Shown in pieces: positions 25,425-34,436 of a stretch of DNA of 64,000 nt. Every line of letters starts with the position of its first letter. Within the stretch, counting starts at the first letter, position 1. The stretch is from Paenibacillus stellifer (GTDB taxonomy: Bacteria > Bacillota > Bacilli > Paenibacillales > Paenibacillaceae): positions 1,394,501 through 1,458,500 of the forward strand of contig NZ_CP009286.1 in NCBI RefSeq assembly GCF_000758685.1. Direction: 5' to 3'. The notes below the pieces were generated by a model. The model had not been told where the DNA came from and made no database searches. It was given only the letters and a program-made list of their open reading frames with translations. The translations under genes and the position numbers were made by a program.

Positions 25425-26729
25425 ATGAAGCGTATATTCAAGCACACTGCAACTCTGATGCTCCTGGCTTCTGTCGCGCTGGCTGGCTGCAGCAGCAATT
25501 CGGGCGGGAATGCCGCCGCAACGGAAGGCGCAGCCGCCAGTCCGGCAACCGCATCGGGCGAGAAGGTGAAGCTGACCATGGGCAGCTGGAGAACGGATGA
25601 TAAGGAAGTCTACGATAAGATCATCGCGGCGTTCAACAAGCAGTATCCGAATATCGAAATCGACTTCAGTCCGACCAAAAGCACCGAGTACAACACTGTG
25701 CTGAATACGGCGCTCCAGACGGGCGGAGGCCCGGACATTATCCATCTTCGTCCTTATGCCGCAGGTATTGCGCTCGGCGACTCCGGATATGTTGAACCGA
25801 TCAACGGCCTGAAGGGGCTGGATGCATTCTCCAAGGACGTGCTCGCCGCAGCTACAGGCAAGGACGGCAATATCTACGGTGTGCCGATGGGTCTTAATAC
25901 GGTTGCCATTATGTACAATAAAGATATTTTCGCCAAGTACAATTTGCAGATCCCGAGCACCTGGAACGAACTGGTCGATACCGCCAAGAAGCTGAAAGAG
26001 AATAAAGTCACTCCGTTTGCCATGGGCACGAAGGATGGCTGGATTCTGTCCATCACACACAGCGCACTTGGACCGTCCGCGTATGGCGGCAGCGCTTTTG
26101 CGGAACAGCTCGTTAGCGGAGAGAAGAAATTTACCGATCCGGCTTATGTGAAATCTCTCCAGTTAATGAAGGATCTCTCCCCTTATTTCGCGGATAACTT
26201 CACAGGCGTGAGCTATGAAGATATGCGGACCCTGTTCGTCACAGGACAAGCCGCCATGTATATTATGGGCGATTTTGACGCAGGCGTCATCGAATCCCAG
26301 AACCCCGATTTGCACTTCGACGTATTCCCGGTTCCTCCGCAGAGCGCAGGCGGCAGCCCGACGGTAACGACCTATGTGGACGGCTCTTTTGGAGTCAACG
26401 CCAATTCCAAGCATAAAGAAGAAGCGAAGAAATTCCTGGAGTTCGCGGCGTCCCAAGAATTCGGCAATTTGTTCTCTAATGAAATGAAGCGCGTAAGTCC
26501 CGTTCCGGGAGTATCGGTCAGCGATCCGGTTGTAGCCAAATTTGCGGAATATGCCAACACCATCTCCACACCGTATGTCCTGCTGGCCAACTTCGGCGTA
26601 GGCAACCCGACCACGAAGGTCACAATGGAAAATGACATGCAGGCGTTGTTCTTCGACAAGATGACGGCTGAGAAGGTAGCGGAAGATATGCAGGCCAGCT
26701 CGGATAAGTGGAAGGCTTCTTCCAAGTAA
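25425..26729 (+). CDS. sugar ABC transporter substrate-binding lipoprotein (family 1)
   Basis: A 434-residue extracellular solute-binding protein with a signal peptide and lipobox LAGC (Cys22), followed by a Ser/Ala/Gly-rich linker and a mature part of the maltose-binding type (KLTMGSWRTDDKEVYDKIIA; later GQAAMYIMGDFDAG). ATG 25425 gives a proper signal; the upstream ATG does not. The operon suggests MurNAc, GlcNAc or a muropeptide as ligand. Confidence 0.85.
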   Translation: MKRIFKHTATLMLLASVALAGCSSNSGGNAAATEGAAASPATASGEKVKLTMGSWRTDDKEVYDKIIAAFNKQYPNIEIDFSPTKSTEYNTVLNTALQTGGGPDIIHLRPYAAGIALGDSGYVEPINGLKGLDAFSKDVLAAATGKDGNIYGVPMGLNTVAIMYNKDIFAKYNLQIPSTWNELVDTAKKLKENKVTPFAMGTKDGWILSITHSALGPSAYGGSAFAEQLVSGEKKFTDPAYVKSLQLMKDLSPYFADNFTGVSYEDMRTLFVTGQAAMYIMGDFDAGVIESQNPDLHFDVFPVPPQSAGGSPTVTTYVDGSFGVNANSKHKEEAKKFLEFAASQEFGNLFSNEMKRVSPVPGVSVSDPVVAKFAEYANTISTPYVLLANFGVGNPTTKVTMENDMQALFFDKMTAEKVAEDMQASSDKWKASSK

Positions 26730-26782
26730 GTTCGTTCGAATAAAGTACACTTCAATTCATGTAACAACGTAAATTCACTGAT

Positions 26783-26827
26783 ATACCCGGTGTCGGTTTC
26801 CGTTGAAACGCCGGGTATCCCTTTTTT
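26783..26827 (+). terminator. hairpin with T-run between binding protein and permeases
   Basis: ATACCCGG (26783-26790) / CCGGGTAT (26811-26818) with an internal GTTTC/GAAAC stem, then T6 at 26822-26827. Placed after a binding-protein gene, it probably lowers expression of the permeases relative to the binding protein. Confidence 0.8.
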
Positions 26828-26856
26828 AAGAAAGCCAAACGAGGTGAATGCACACT

Positions 26857-27777
26857 ATGAACCAGCTCCCGTATACCCGCAGGAAGAGATGGACAATCCA
26901 TTTGTTTCCGCTGCCGGCGCTTGCCATCTACCTGACTTTTATTATCTACCCGATCATCGCGGCCTTCTCCTACAGTCTGTACGATTGGTCAGGTATCCGG
27001 AAGCTTGATTTCATCGGGCTCTCCAATTTCGTCGACCTGTTCACAATGGAGCCGTTCAATACGATGTTCACCAACGCGCTGAAGCATAATCTGCTCTATT
27101 TTGCCTTGGAGATGATTGTCCAGAACGGAATCGCCTTTCTGCTGGCCTATCTAATATATCAGAAGGTCAAAGGCTCGGGGCTGTTGAAGATCGCTTATTT
27201 CCTGCCCCGTCTGTTGTCTGTCATTGTGGTCGGCTTCTTGTGGAAGCTGATTCTGAATCCGACCTACGGCACCTTGAACGTGATGCTGCAAAAAGTCGGA
27301 CTGGAATCGCTCGCCATGACATGGCTGGGAGATCCCAAGACGGCGCTGGTTTCCATTATTTTCGTCAACTGCTGGTTCGGCGTCGGATTGTCGCTGCTTA
27401 TTTTTCTGGCCGGCCTCCAATCCATTCCGACCGAGATTATAGAGGCTTCCCGTCTTGACGGTGTCAAAGGGATGCGAATGATTACTTCGATTGTTCTGCC
27501 GCTGATCGCACAGCAGCTCATTATGGTCACGGTACTGACCTTTATCCAGTCATTCGAAGCATTCGAACTGGTGTATGCCATGCAGGGCTCCATGGGCGAA
27601 CCGTATTACTCGACGGACACGCTTGCAGTCTTCTTCTACCGGACGGCGTTCGGCGGTTCGGCGGACAGCTCCGCCGCTGTGGGACTCGGCTCGGCGCTCG
27701 CCGTGGTCATGTTCGCGATTATTGCCGCGATCTCCGCGCTGTTCCTCATGCTGACCAGGAAGGTGAGCCGCACATGA
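26857..27777 (+). CDS. sugar ABC transporter permease (MalF type)
   Basis: A 306-residue permease with six helices and an EAA loop (EASRLDGVKGMRMITSIVLP). First of two permeases of a carbohydrate uptake 1 importer. ATG 26857 is better spaced from GAGGTG than ATG 26848. No ATPase gene is in the operon, so a shared MsmX-type ATPase encoded elsewhere is expected. Confidence 0.9.
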   Translation: MNQLPYTRRKRWTIHLFPLPALAIYLTFIIYPIIAAFSYSLYDWSGIRKLDFIGLSNFVDLFTMEPFNTMFTNALKHNLLYFALEMIVQNGIAFLLAYLIYQKVKGSGLLKIAYFLPRLLSVIVVGFLWKLILNPTYGTLNVMLQKVGLESLAMTWLGDPKTALVSIIFVNCWFGVGLSLLIFLAGLQSIPTEIIEASRLDGVKGMRMITSIVLPLIAQQLIMVTVLTFIQSFEAFELVYAMQGSMGEPYYSTDTLAVFFYRTAFGGSADSSAAVGLGSALAVVMFAIIAAISALFLMLTRKVSRT

Positions 27778-28598
27778 AACCACATCTTGCATACCGAATC
27801 GGCCAGCATGTCATTGGCTATGTGTTCGCTCTGCTGAGCCTGTATCCCGTCTTCCTGATGGTGACGGCTTCCTTCAAGACGACAATCGAAATCTTCACGA
27901 AGCCGCTGTCCCTGCCGACCAAATTCTCGCTTGCCGCGTACGACAAGCTGCTCGGCCAGATGCCGTTTGGCACCTATTTTGTCAACAGTGTGATTGTATC
28001 GGTTGTCAGTGTCTTCCTGATTCTGCTGACGGCGACGCTGGCTTCCTATTATATTTCCCGTACCCGGTATAAATGGAATGAGGCGCTGCTGTTCATCTTC
28101 CTGCTCGGGATGATGATTCCGATCAAGCTCGGCATTGTGCCGCTCTTCCTGCTGATGAAGGGACTGCATCTGACGAATACGGCCTGGTCCCTGATTCTCA
28201 TCTATACGGCAATCGGCATCCCGATGGGCGTGATGATTCTGTCCGGCTTCTTCCGGACACTCCCGACGGAGCTGGAGGAAGCGGGCCGGATCGACGGCTG
28301 CACAGACATGCAGATTCTTGGCAAAATCGTGGTGCCCCTCATGCGCCCGGCGCTCGGAACGGTCATGATCATCAATTTCGTCACAGCCTGGAACGACTTT
28401 TTCTTCCCGCTCATTTTCATACAGAGCGAACTTAAGAAGACGATTCCGGTCGGCCTGATGTCGCTGTTCGGGGAATATGCTTCCGACTGGAGCACGCTGT
28501 TCTCCGGACTGACCTTGGCCTCGCTGCCGATGATCCTTTTATTCATGTTCGCTTCCCGCCAGTTCATGGACGGCATGACGGCTGGGGCGGTCAAATGA
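27774..28598 (+). CDS. sugar ABC transporter permease (MalG type)
   Basis: A 274-residue permease with six helices and an EAA loop (EEAGRIDGCTDMQILGKIVV), overlapping the previous gene by ATGA and therefore co-translated. It is the MalG-type partner of the 26857 gene. Confidence 0.9.
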   Translation: MKPHLAYRIGQHVIGYVFALLSLYPVFLMVTASFKTTIEIFTKPLSLPTKFSLAAYDKLLGQMPFGTYFVNSVIVSVVSVFLILLTATLASYYISRTRYKWNEALLFIFLLGMMIPIKLGIVPLFLLMKGLHLTNTAWSLILIYTAIGIPMGVMILSGFFRTLPTELEEAGRIDGCTDMQILGKIVVPLMRPALGTVMIINFVTAWNDFFFPLIFIQSELKKTIPVGLMSLFGEYASDWSTLFSGLTLASLPMILLFMFASRQFMDGMTAGAVK

Positions 28599-28628
28599 CG
28601 ATCCAGCGGAAACAGGAGGTATCAATCA

Positions 28629-29564
28629 TTGAGCAGCGAGAGCTACGTTATCGGAATAGATGGAGGAGGCACCAAAAGCCGGCTGTATGTAGCCGATCTC
28701 TCCGGCGCTAAGCTGGGGGAGGCGACGGGCGGTCCGACCAATCTTCATGCCATAGGCGAAGCGGCCGTGACGGAATCGCTTCGGTCGCTGATAGGGTCCG
28801 CGACCGAAGAAGCCGGACGGCGGATTGAGGATTGCGCGGCATTATGCCTCGCAAGCGCCGGAGCAGACCGTCCGGATGACAGAGCGGCGCTTGAGCAGAT
28901 AGTGGCGGCCTGCGGCATCCGCGGAGTGATCACGGTGACGAATGACGCCGAACCGGTACTGGCCGCAGGCAGTGGCGGGCGCGAGGGCGTAGCCGTCATC
29001 TCCGGTACGGGCTCGCTGGCCTACGGCCGCCGGGCGTCCGGCCTGATGGCCCGTGCTGGAGGCTGGGGACATCTGATCGGCGATGAGGGCAGCGGCTATG
29101 CGATAGGAGCCAAAGGCATTGCCGCCGCCGTCCGCGCCTATGACGGACGGGAAGCCCCGACTTTACTTATGCCCCGGTTGATGGAGCATTTGGGACTTAG
29201 CCGTATGGAACGCATCGTGCCCTATGTCTATCAATCGGCGGGCAAGAAGGAGATCGCCGCTCTTGCGGCGGTGGTCCATCAGGCTTATCTCGAAGGGGAT
29301 GAAGCGTCCGCCCGCATTCTCAAGGAGGCGGCCGAGGAGCTTGCTCTGATGGCAGGTGCCGTAATCGAGGCGCTGTCTTTTGGGGAGGAACCGCTGACGG
29401 TTGTGTGCAGCGGCAGCGTATTTGCCAACATGAACTATATTTACGCCACATTTACGGAACTGCTGCAGCGGAGCTATCCGTTAGCCAAGGCAGTGCTTCC
29501 TGATACAGATGCGGCCTATGGAGCGGCTCTGCTTGCGCTGCTCTCCCTTCAGGATAACCCTTGA
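28629..29564 (+). CDS. BadF/BadG-family N-acetylglucosamine/N-acetylmuramic acid kinase
   Basis: A 311-residue ASKHA sugar kinase: phosphate-1 motif GIDGGGTKSRLYV, a second motif SGTGSLAYGRR, and GDEGSGYAIG. Without the CAAGTGRF cluster motif it is a sugar kinase, not an archerase. MurK of clostridia phosphorylates both GlcNAc and MurNAc at O6; the gene directly before MurQ fits that role. The start is TTG 28629 with AGGAGG upstream. Confidence 0.82.
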   Translation: MSSESYVIGIDGGGTKSRLYVADLSGAKLGEATGGPTNLHAIGEAAVTESLRSLIGSATEEAGRRIEDCAALCLASAGADRPDDRAALEQIVAACGIRGVITVTNDAEPVLAAGSGGREGVAVISGTGSLAYGRRASGLMARAGGWGHLIGDEGSGYAIGAKGIAAAVRAYDGREAPTLLMPRLMEHLGLSRMERIVPYVYQSAGKKEIAALAAVVHQAYLEGDEASARILKEAAEELALMAGAVIEALSFGEEPLTVVCSGSVFANMNYIYATFTELLQRSYPLAKAVLPDTDAAYGAALLALLSLQDNP

Positions 29565-29637
29565 GTCCTGTATGCATAGCCGGGCAGCGGCGGGCATCGC
29601 GAGTATGGCCGGCAATTGAGGCAGAGAGGAGACACCG

Positions 29638-30561
29638 ATGTTGGAGAACTTGGGAGAATTGTTGACAGAAGGCAGGAATGAACATCCGGAGTCTTTGGAC
29701 ACCTGGTCGAGTCTGGAAATTGTGAAGCGAATGAACCGCGAAGACGCCCTGGTGGCGGATGCGGTGAGCAATAGATTGGAAGAGATTTCGCAAGCTGTTG
29801 ATTTGATCACGAATGCGCTGGATAACGGCGGAAGGCTCCTGTATTTTGGCGCAGGAACAAGCGGAAGGCTGGGCGTGCTGGATGCCTCGGAATGTCCGCC
29901 GACGTTCGGAACCGATCCGGAGCTGGTCCAGGGAGTAATTGCCGGAGGCACGGAAGCGTTGTTCACCGCCATTGAAGGTGCGGAGGACTCGGAGGAAGGC
30001 GGCGAGCGGGATGTCTGCGAGCGGGATGTGGGCGCAGGCGATGTTGTTGTCGGCATCGCAGCCAGCGGCAGAACGCCTTATGTCATCGGCGCGCTTAGAG
30101 CGGCCAGGGCCGCAGGCGCCTCCACGGTTGCCGTCGCCTGCAATACGCCTTCGGAAATCGGGAGGCATGCCGACATTGCCATTGAGGTGCCGGTCGGTCC
30201 TGAGGTGGTCACCGGTTCCACCCGGCTCAAAGCAGGCACTGCGCAGAAACTGGTGCTGAACATGCTGACGACAGGAGCCATGATCCGGCTCGGCAAAGTC
30301 TATGACGACCTTATGGTCAATCTGCAGGCGACCAACAAGAAGCTGCAGGAAAGGGCTAAACGGATTGTGGCGGCGGCCACGGGACTTACTGCGGAGGAAG
30401 CGGAGCATGTGCTGGCTGCAGCCGAGGGAGACTGCAAGACCGCCATTGTAATGCAGAAATGTTCCATTGACGCTGAATCGGCGCGTGAATTGCTGGTCCG
30501 GTCGCGCGGCCGGGTCCGCGCAGCGGTGGAAGCCGGTCTGGAAGGGGGCGGAGCTGAATGA
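29638..30561 (+). CDS. murQ: N-acetylmuramic acid 6-phosphate etherase
   Basis: A 307-residue SIS-domain lyase that removes D-lactate from MurNAc 6-phosphate to give GlcNAc 6-phosphate in the cytoplasm. YFGAGTSGRLGVLDASECPP and the following EGAEDSEEGG region are hallmark MurQ sequence; the C-terminal third is helical. AGGAG precedes the ATG. It consumes the kinase product encoded upstream. Confidence 0.95.
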   Translation: MLENLGELLTEGRNEHPESLDTWSSLEIVKRMNREDALVADAVSNRLEEISQAVDLITNALDNGGRLLYFGAGTSGRLGVLDASECPPTFGTDPELVQGVIAGGTEALFTAIEGAEDSEEGGERDVCERDVGAGDVVVGIAASGRTPYVIGALRAARAAGASTVAVACNTPSEIGRHADIAIEVPVGPEVVTGSTRLKAGTAQKLVLNMLTTGAMIRLGKVYDDLMVNLQATNKKLQERAKRIVAAATGLTAEEAEHVLAAAEGDCKTAIVMQKCSIDAESARELLVRSRGRVRAAVEAGLEGGGAE

Positions 30562-31691
30562 CGGGAGATTCCGCCGCCGCTGAAGGAGACCGGCATACGA
30601 GAATACGGGACATATCCCTGCGGCATATTTCCGTCCCGTTGATCAAGCCGTTCAAGACGGCGCTGCGCACGGTCGAAACGGCGGAGACGATAGCCGTCGT
30701 CATCACCGACGGCGAGGGACGGCGCGGCTATGGCGAAGCGCCGCCGACGCTGGCCATCACAGGCGAGCAGCTTGAGGGAATCGCGGCGTTCATCCGCCGC
30801 GCATCGGCATTGCTGCTCGGGCAGGAGCCGCTCAGGCTGGAGGCGGCTCTCGCGCTTCTCCAGCGCGGCGCCGTAGGCAACTCCAGCGCGCGGGCTGCGC
30901 TGGATATGGCGCTGCACGATCTAGCCGCGCAGCAGGCGGGCCTGCCGCTGTACCGATTCCTGGGCGGCTATCGCGATACCTGCCGTACGGATTTCACGGT
31001 CAGCGTGGATGCGCCGGCGCGCATGGCGCAGGATGCCGCAGACATCGCGGCTTCCGGCTTTCGGACTTTGAAGATCAAAGTCGGACTTGGCGATGTCTCG
31101 CTTGACATCGAACGTGTCGCCGGAATCCGCGCAGCGGTCGGTCCCGGCGTCAAGCTGCGGCTTGATGCGAACCAGGGCTGGAGCGCGAAGGAAGCCATTC
31201 GGGCGATCACGGCGATGGAGGATGCCGGACTGGATTTGGAGCTTGTGGAGCAGCCGGTTCCGGCCCGCGACCTGAAAGGACTTGCGCAGGTGACCCGCTC
31301 GGTCGGGACTCTCATTATGGCCGACGAGAGCGTCTTCGGTCCGCAGGATGCCATGGCGTTGCTTGCCGAGCGCGCCGCCGATTTGCTCAATATCAAGCTG
31401 ATGAAGGCGGGCGGTATCCGTCACGCCGTCACGATCTGCCGGATGGCGGAGGCCTGCGGCATCGAATGCATGGTCGGCAGCATGATCGAGACGCGGATCG
31501 GCATCACGGCGGCCGCCCATTTCGCGGCCTCGCAGCCCAATGTCACACGCTTTGATTTTGACGCCCCCCTGCTGCTGTCGGCCGATCCCGTAGCGGGTGG
31601 CGTGCGGTACGAAGGAGCGGATATGTTCCTCTCCCCGTTGCCGGGCCTAGGCATTACGGATTTGAAGGCGGAATATATGACCGAACTCTAA
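30558..31691 (+). CDS. dipeptide epimerase (L-Ala-D/L-Glu epimerase type)
   Basis: A 377-residue enolase-superfamily enzyme of the muconate-lactonizing subgroup. Catalytic lysines are in TLKIKVG and LNIKLMKAGG; metal ligands in LRLDANQGW, ELVEQPV and IMADESV. In murein recycling it converts L-Ala-D-Glu to L-Ala-L-Glu so it can be hydrolysed. The ATGA overlap with murQ supports a joint function. Confidence 0.88.
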   Translation: MTGDSAAAEGDRHTRIRDISLRHISVPLIKPFKTALRTVETAETIAVVITDGEGRRGYGEAPPTLAITGEQLEGIAAFIRRASALLLGQEPLRLEAALALLQRGAVGNSSARAALDMALHDLAAQQAGLPLYRFLGGYRDTCRTDFTVSVDAPARMAQDAADIAASGFRTLKIKVGLGDVSLDIERVAGIRAAVGPGVKLRLDANQGWSAKEAIRAITAMEDAGLDLELVEQPVPARDLKGLAQVTRSVGTLIMADESVFGPQDAMALLAERAADLLNIKLMKAGGIRHAVTICRMAEACGIECMVGSMIETRIGITAAAHFAASQPNVTRFDFDAPLLLSADPVAGGVRYEGADMFLSPLPGLGITDLKAEYMTEL

Positions 31692-31752
31692 GCTCAAAAT
31701 CCTAAACTTTAAGCTCAAAATCCTAAACTCTAGGCTCAAAGTCCTAAACTCT
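31690..31752. repeat. 21-bp tandem repeat, three copies
   Basis: Units at 31690-31710, 31711-31731 and 31732-31752 of the form AAGCTCAAAATCCTAAACTYT, the third with two changes. It begins at the epimerase stop codon and ends just before a terminator. Confidence 0.85.
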
Positions 31753-31760
31753 AAAAAAAC

Positions 31761-31796
31761 AAAACCCGAACATGCAGGCCGCATGCTTCGGGTTTT
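31761..31796. terminator. bidirectional terminator between convergent genes
   Basis: AAAACCCGAA (31761-31770) / TTCGGGTTTT (31787-31796) with inner CATGC/GCATG, flanked by an A-run on the left and GCTTTTTT on the right, so it can stop transcription from both sides. Confidence 0.85.
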
Positions 31797-31830
31797 GCTT
31801 TTTTCCTATAGGGGCTTGAATACCGGTAGT

Positions 31831-32190
31831 TTACTGTGCCCGCTCCGCTTCCTCTTCGTACCACTGCTCCAGCTGAGCCTGGAGGGCGCGAATCTCGGTC
31901 AGCAGTGAGATTAGCGGGTAGTTCTGTTCGTCAATCGAGGCAAAAGCCTTCTCCAGACGGTTGATGTAATCCAGTCCGGATTCGAGGGAGTATCCTTCGC
32001 GGAGAAGCTCCAGCGAATCGCACTCCGCAACCGCCAGCGGCAGATCCGGCACATTGTCTGCGGTTAACTTGTCGATTTCCTTGTTAAGCCGCAGATTGAG
32101 CGCGCTGAGCTGATAGGCGTAATCTTCGGGCATTTCCACAAATTGAAGCTCCTGGTGCTGCTGCAGAATGACGTAACGCATATTTGACAT
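31831..32190 (-). CDS. conserved-looking hypothetical protein (119 aa)
   Basis: I do not recognise a family. The protein is acidic, largely helical, with a predicted coiled coil at the C-terminus (RALQAQLEQWYEEEAERAQ) and no membrane segment. GGAGGGGAG before ATG 32190 is a strong ribosome binding site. It converges with the murein operon and is divergent from sprT. Confidence 0.72.
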   Translation of the reverse strand: MSNMRYVILQQHQELQFVEMPEDYAYQLSALNLRLNKEIDKLTADNVPDLPLAVAECDSLELLREGYSLESGLDYINRLEKAFASIDEQNYPLISLLTEIRALQAQLEQWYEEEAERAQ

Positions 32191-32337
32191 CGATATTCTC
32201 CCCTCCGTGCTTTCCTGGGTGCGGCCGTGCCCGCAACATGGCGCAGGCTTCCGCTTTCTCTTGAAGTGTAGCGTATGCGCAAGTTACAATTCAAGTAGAT
32301 CCATAGAAGATTACCGAAAGGACTGGAAGAGAATCTC

Positions 32338-32814
32338 ATGAGCATGACGGACGAAGAGCTTCAGCACTGGATTGAACGGGTGTCTCGGGAGAGCTTCGGT
32401 TTGCCTTTTCGGCATAAAGCATCGTTCAACAGCAGGCTGTCCACTACAGGCGGACGATATTTTATGAAGAGTCATAACATCGAGATCAATCCCCATCAAC
32501 TGGCCGCATATGGACATGAGGAGACAGAGAAGATCATCAAGCACGAGCTGTGCCACTACCATCTTCATCTGGCTCAAAAAGGGTACCGCCACCGGGATGC
32601 CGATTTCAAGACGCTGCTTGAGCAGGTCGGCGGAAGCCGCTTCTGCCAGCATCTTCCCGGAGCCAAGGCGCGCAAGCCGCTGCCGTACCGGTACAAGCTG
32701 GTATGCAGACGCTGTGCAACCGAGTATCTGCGCAAGCGGAAGGTAGATCCACGGCGATACCGATGCGGGAAATGTACCGGTCCGCTGAAGCTGACGCCCA
32801 TCGGCGAAGCCTGA
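32338..32814 (+). CDS. sprT: SprT-family metalloprotease-like protein
   Basis: A 158-residue SprT-like protein with the zinc motif HELCHYH (HExxH) near residue 64 and a C-terminal zinc ribbon (CRRC ... CGKC). Bacterial SprT proteins resemble the DNA-protein crosslink protease Spartan, but their substrate in Bacillus-type cells is unknown. GGAAGAG lies before ATG 32338; a second ATG two codons on is possible. Confidence 0.88.
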   Translation: MSMTDEELQHWIERVSRESFGLPFRHKASFNSRLSTTGGRYFMKSHNIEINPHQLAAYGHEETEKIIKHELCHYHLHLAQKGYRHRDADFKTLLEQVGGSRFCQHLPGAKARKPLPYRYKLVCRRCATEYLRKRKVDPRRYRCGKCTGPLKLTPIGEA

Positions 32815-32845
32815 TGAGATGGCGTTACTGTCAGCGGTCGCTTTT

Positions 32846-33274
32846 TTATTTTACCCGTCCAATGGACAGGCTTATCTTATAATTCCCGTACTTCAGCAGG
32901 CGGTCGAGCAATGCGTTCAGCTTGTCGGGACGATCCGTACGAACCCTCATCCAGTAACAGCCTTCGCCGCCTACCCGGTAAGCCTCCTCGATTTCCGTCT
33001 CCTCCTGGAGAAATTCGAGAAAGGGCTTGTGCTGAGTGCTTGAATTCAGGAACACCGTTACCAGAGCGTGAACGTGAAGACCCAGCTTCTCGGGGTCCCA
33101 ATTCACCGAATACCCCGTAATGACGCCGAGATCCTGAAGCCTGCGAATGCGGGCGCCAACGGCTTGCCCCGTCAAGTGAACCACCTGTCCGATTTCCTTG
33201 TGTGTTAGCGCCGAGTTGCCGATCAACTGCCGCAGAATGAGCAGATCGGTGTTGTCGATTGCCGCTTGTTCCAT
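32846..33274 (-). CDS. Lrp/AsnC-family transcriptional regulator
   Basis: A 142-residue regulator with an N-terminal AsnC-type HTH (LTHKEIGQVVHLTGQAVGAR) and a C-terminal RAM ligand-binding domain (ALVTVFL, EEAYRVGGEGCYWMRVR). It is divergent from the metallo-hydrolase gene at 33402, a possible target. Confidence 0.9.
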   Translation of the reverse strand: MEQAAIDNTDLLILRQLIGNSALTHKEIGQVVHLTGQAVGARIRRLQDLGVITGYSVNWDPEKLGLHVHALVTVFLNSSTQHKPFLEFLQEETEIEEAYRVGGEGCYWMRVRTDRPDKLNALLDRLLKYGNYKISLSIGRVK

Positions 33275-33401
33275 TTACCTAAATTCCTTTCCTAATGAAA
33301 ATAGAAGGGCCGCATTCCTTTCATCGCCTTCTGTACGCCCGGCCGGACTGGCAAATATACTTAATTGTACCAGATGTCATCTCAAAGAAGGAGTGCGAAC
33401 C

Positions 33402-34160
33402 ATGAAGCTTCAATTGATACGAAACGCGGCGCTTTGGCTGGAATACGGAGGTACATCCTTCCTGATCGATCCCATGCTGGGGGAAAAGGGGGCTTACCCG
33501 CCGATCATCAACACGGAGAATGACCTCAGAAATCCGCTCGTCGGCCTGCCCGGTGAAGTAGGGCAGTGGCTGAAGCCCGATGCCGTCATCGTGACCCATC
33601 TACACAACGACCATTGGGATGAGGCAGCCGTCTCGCTTTTGGACAAGGAGATCCCGGTCATTTGCCAGCCGGAGGATGAGGGGCGGATTGCGGCCCAGGG
33701 ATTTCTCAAGATGATTCCGGCTGGGGTGGAAGAGAACTTCGGACATACGCTTCTGTTCCGTACCGGAGGACGGCATGGAACGGGAGAGATCGGCAGCATG
33801 ATGGGACCGGTATCCGGATTCGTGCTGAAGGCGCCCGGCGAGCCCGTGCTGTATATTGCAGGCGATACGATATGGTGCGAGGAAGTACGCGAAGCGCTGG
33901 AACAGCACAATCCGGAGGTAGTAGTCGTCAATGCGGGCGGAGCCCGTTTTGTATCGGGCGACCCGATCATCATGACCGGGCGTGATGTTGCGGAAGTATG
34001 CCGGCATGCCCCGGAAGCCAAGGTGATAGCCGTTCATATGGAAGCAATCAATCACTGCCTGCTGACCCGGGAAGAGCTGGACAAGGAAAGGAAGGCGAAC
34101 GGCTTCGGCGATCGCGTGCTCATTCCGGCGGATGGGGAAGCGATTTCATTATCACAATGA
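33402..34160 (+). CDS. metallo-beta-lactamase-fold hydrolase (UlaG/YtkL-like)
   Basis: A 252-residue MBL-fold enzyme with the metal motif VTHLHNDHWD, a second metal segment LYIAGDTIW and a C-terminal AVHMEAINHCLLTREEL. These match the UPF0173/UlaG-like L-ascorbate lactonase branch, but the true substrate is not evident. AGGAG precedes ATG 33402; the longer upstream frame has no ribosome binding site. Confidence 0.82.
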   Translation: MKLQLIRNAALWLEYGGTSFLIDPMLGEKGAYPPIINTENDLRNPLVGLPGEVGQWLKPDAVIVTHLHNDHWDEAAVSLLDKEIPVICQPEDEGRIAAQGFLKMIPAGVEENFGHTLLFRTGGRHGTGEIGSMMGPVSGFVLKAPGEPVLYIAGDTIWCEEVREALEQHNPEVVVVNAGGARFVSGDPIIMTGRDVAEVCRHAPEAKVIAVHMEAINHCLLTREELDKERKANGFGDRVLIPADGEAISLSQ

Positions 34161-34165
34161 CAGCC

Positions 34166-34194
34166 TTGACTCCAGGTTGAAATCATGATAAATT
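34166..34194 (+). promoter_or_regulatory. promoter for the tRNA-Asn/Ser pair
   Basis: TTGACT (34166-34171), 17-bp spacer, TAAATT (34189-34194), ending 24 bases before tRNA-Asn. Confidence 0.6.
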
Positions 34195-34217
34195 AAGTTT
34201 TGTTCACATTAAAATGT

Positions 34218-34293
34218 TCCCTGATAGCTCAGTTGGTAGAGCACTCGACTGTTAATCGAGTTGTCACAGGTTCGAGTCCTGTTCGGGGAGCCA
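34218..34293 (+). tRNA. tRNA-Asn (GTT)
   Basis: Cloverleaf with acceptor TCCCTGA/TCGGGGA, anticodon loop CTGTTAA, T-loop GGTTCGAGTCC and an encoded CCA. Confidence 0.97.
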
Positions 34294-34300
34294 TTTTCTT

Positions 34301-34392
34301 GGAGAGATACCCAAGTGGCTATAAGGGGACCCTCTGCTAAGGGGTTAGACTGCGTAAGCGGTGCGAGGGTTCGAATCCCTCTCTCTCCGCCA
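34301..34392 (+). tRNA. tRNA-Ser (GCT)
   Basis: Class II tRNA with a long variable arm, acceptor GGAGAGA/TCTCTCC, anticodon loop CTGCTAA, T-loop GGTTCGAATCC and an encoded CCA. Seven bases after tRNA-Asn. Confidence 0.97.
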
Positions 34393-34409
34393 TAATTTCG
34401 AATTTGAAG

Positions 34410-34436
34410 ACCGGCTGATGATCAGCCGGTTTTTTT
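34410..34436 (+). terminator. intrinsic terminator of the tRNA pair
   Basis: ACCGGCTGA / TCAGCCGGT, 9-bp perfect stem with 3-base loop, then T7. Confidence 0.93.
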
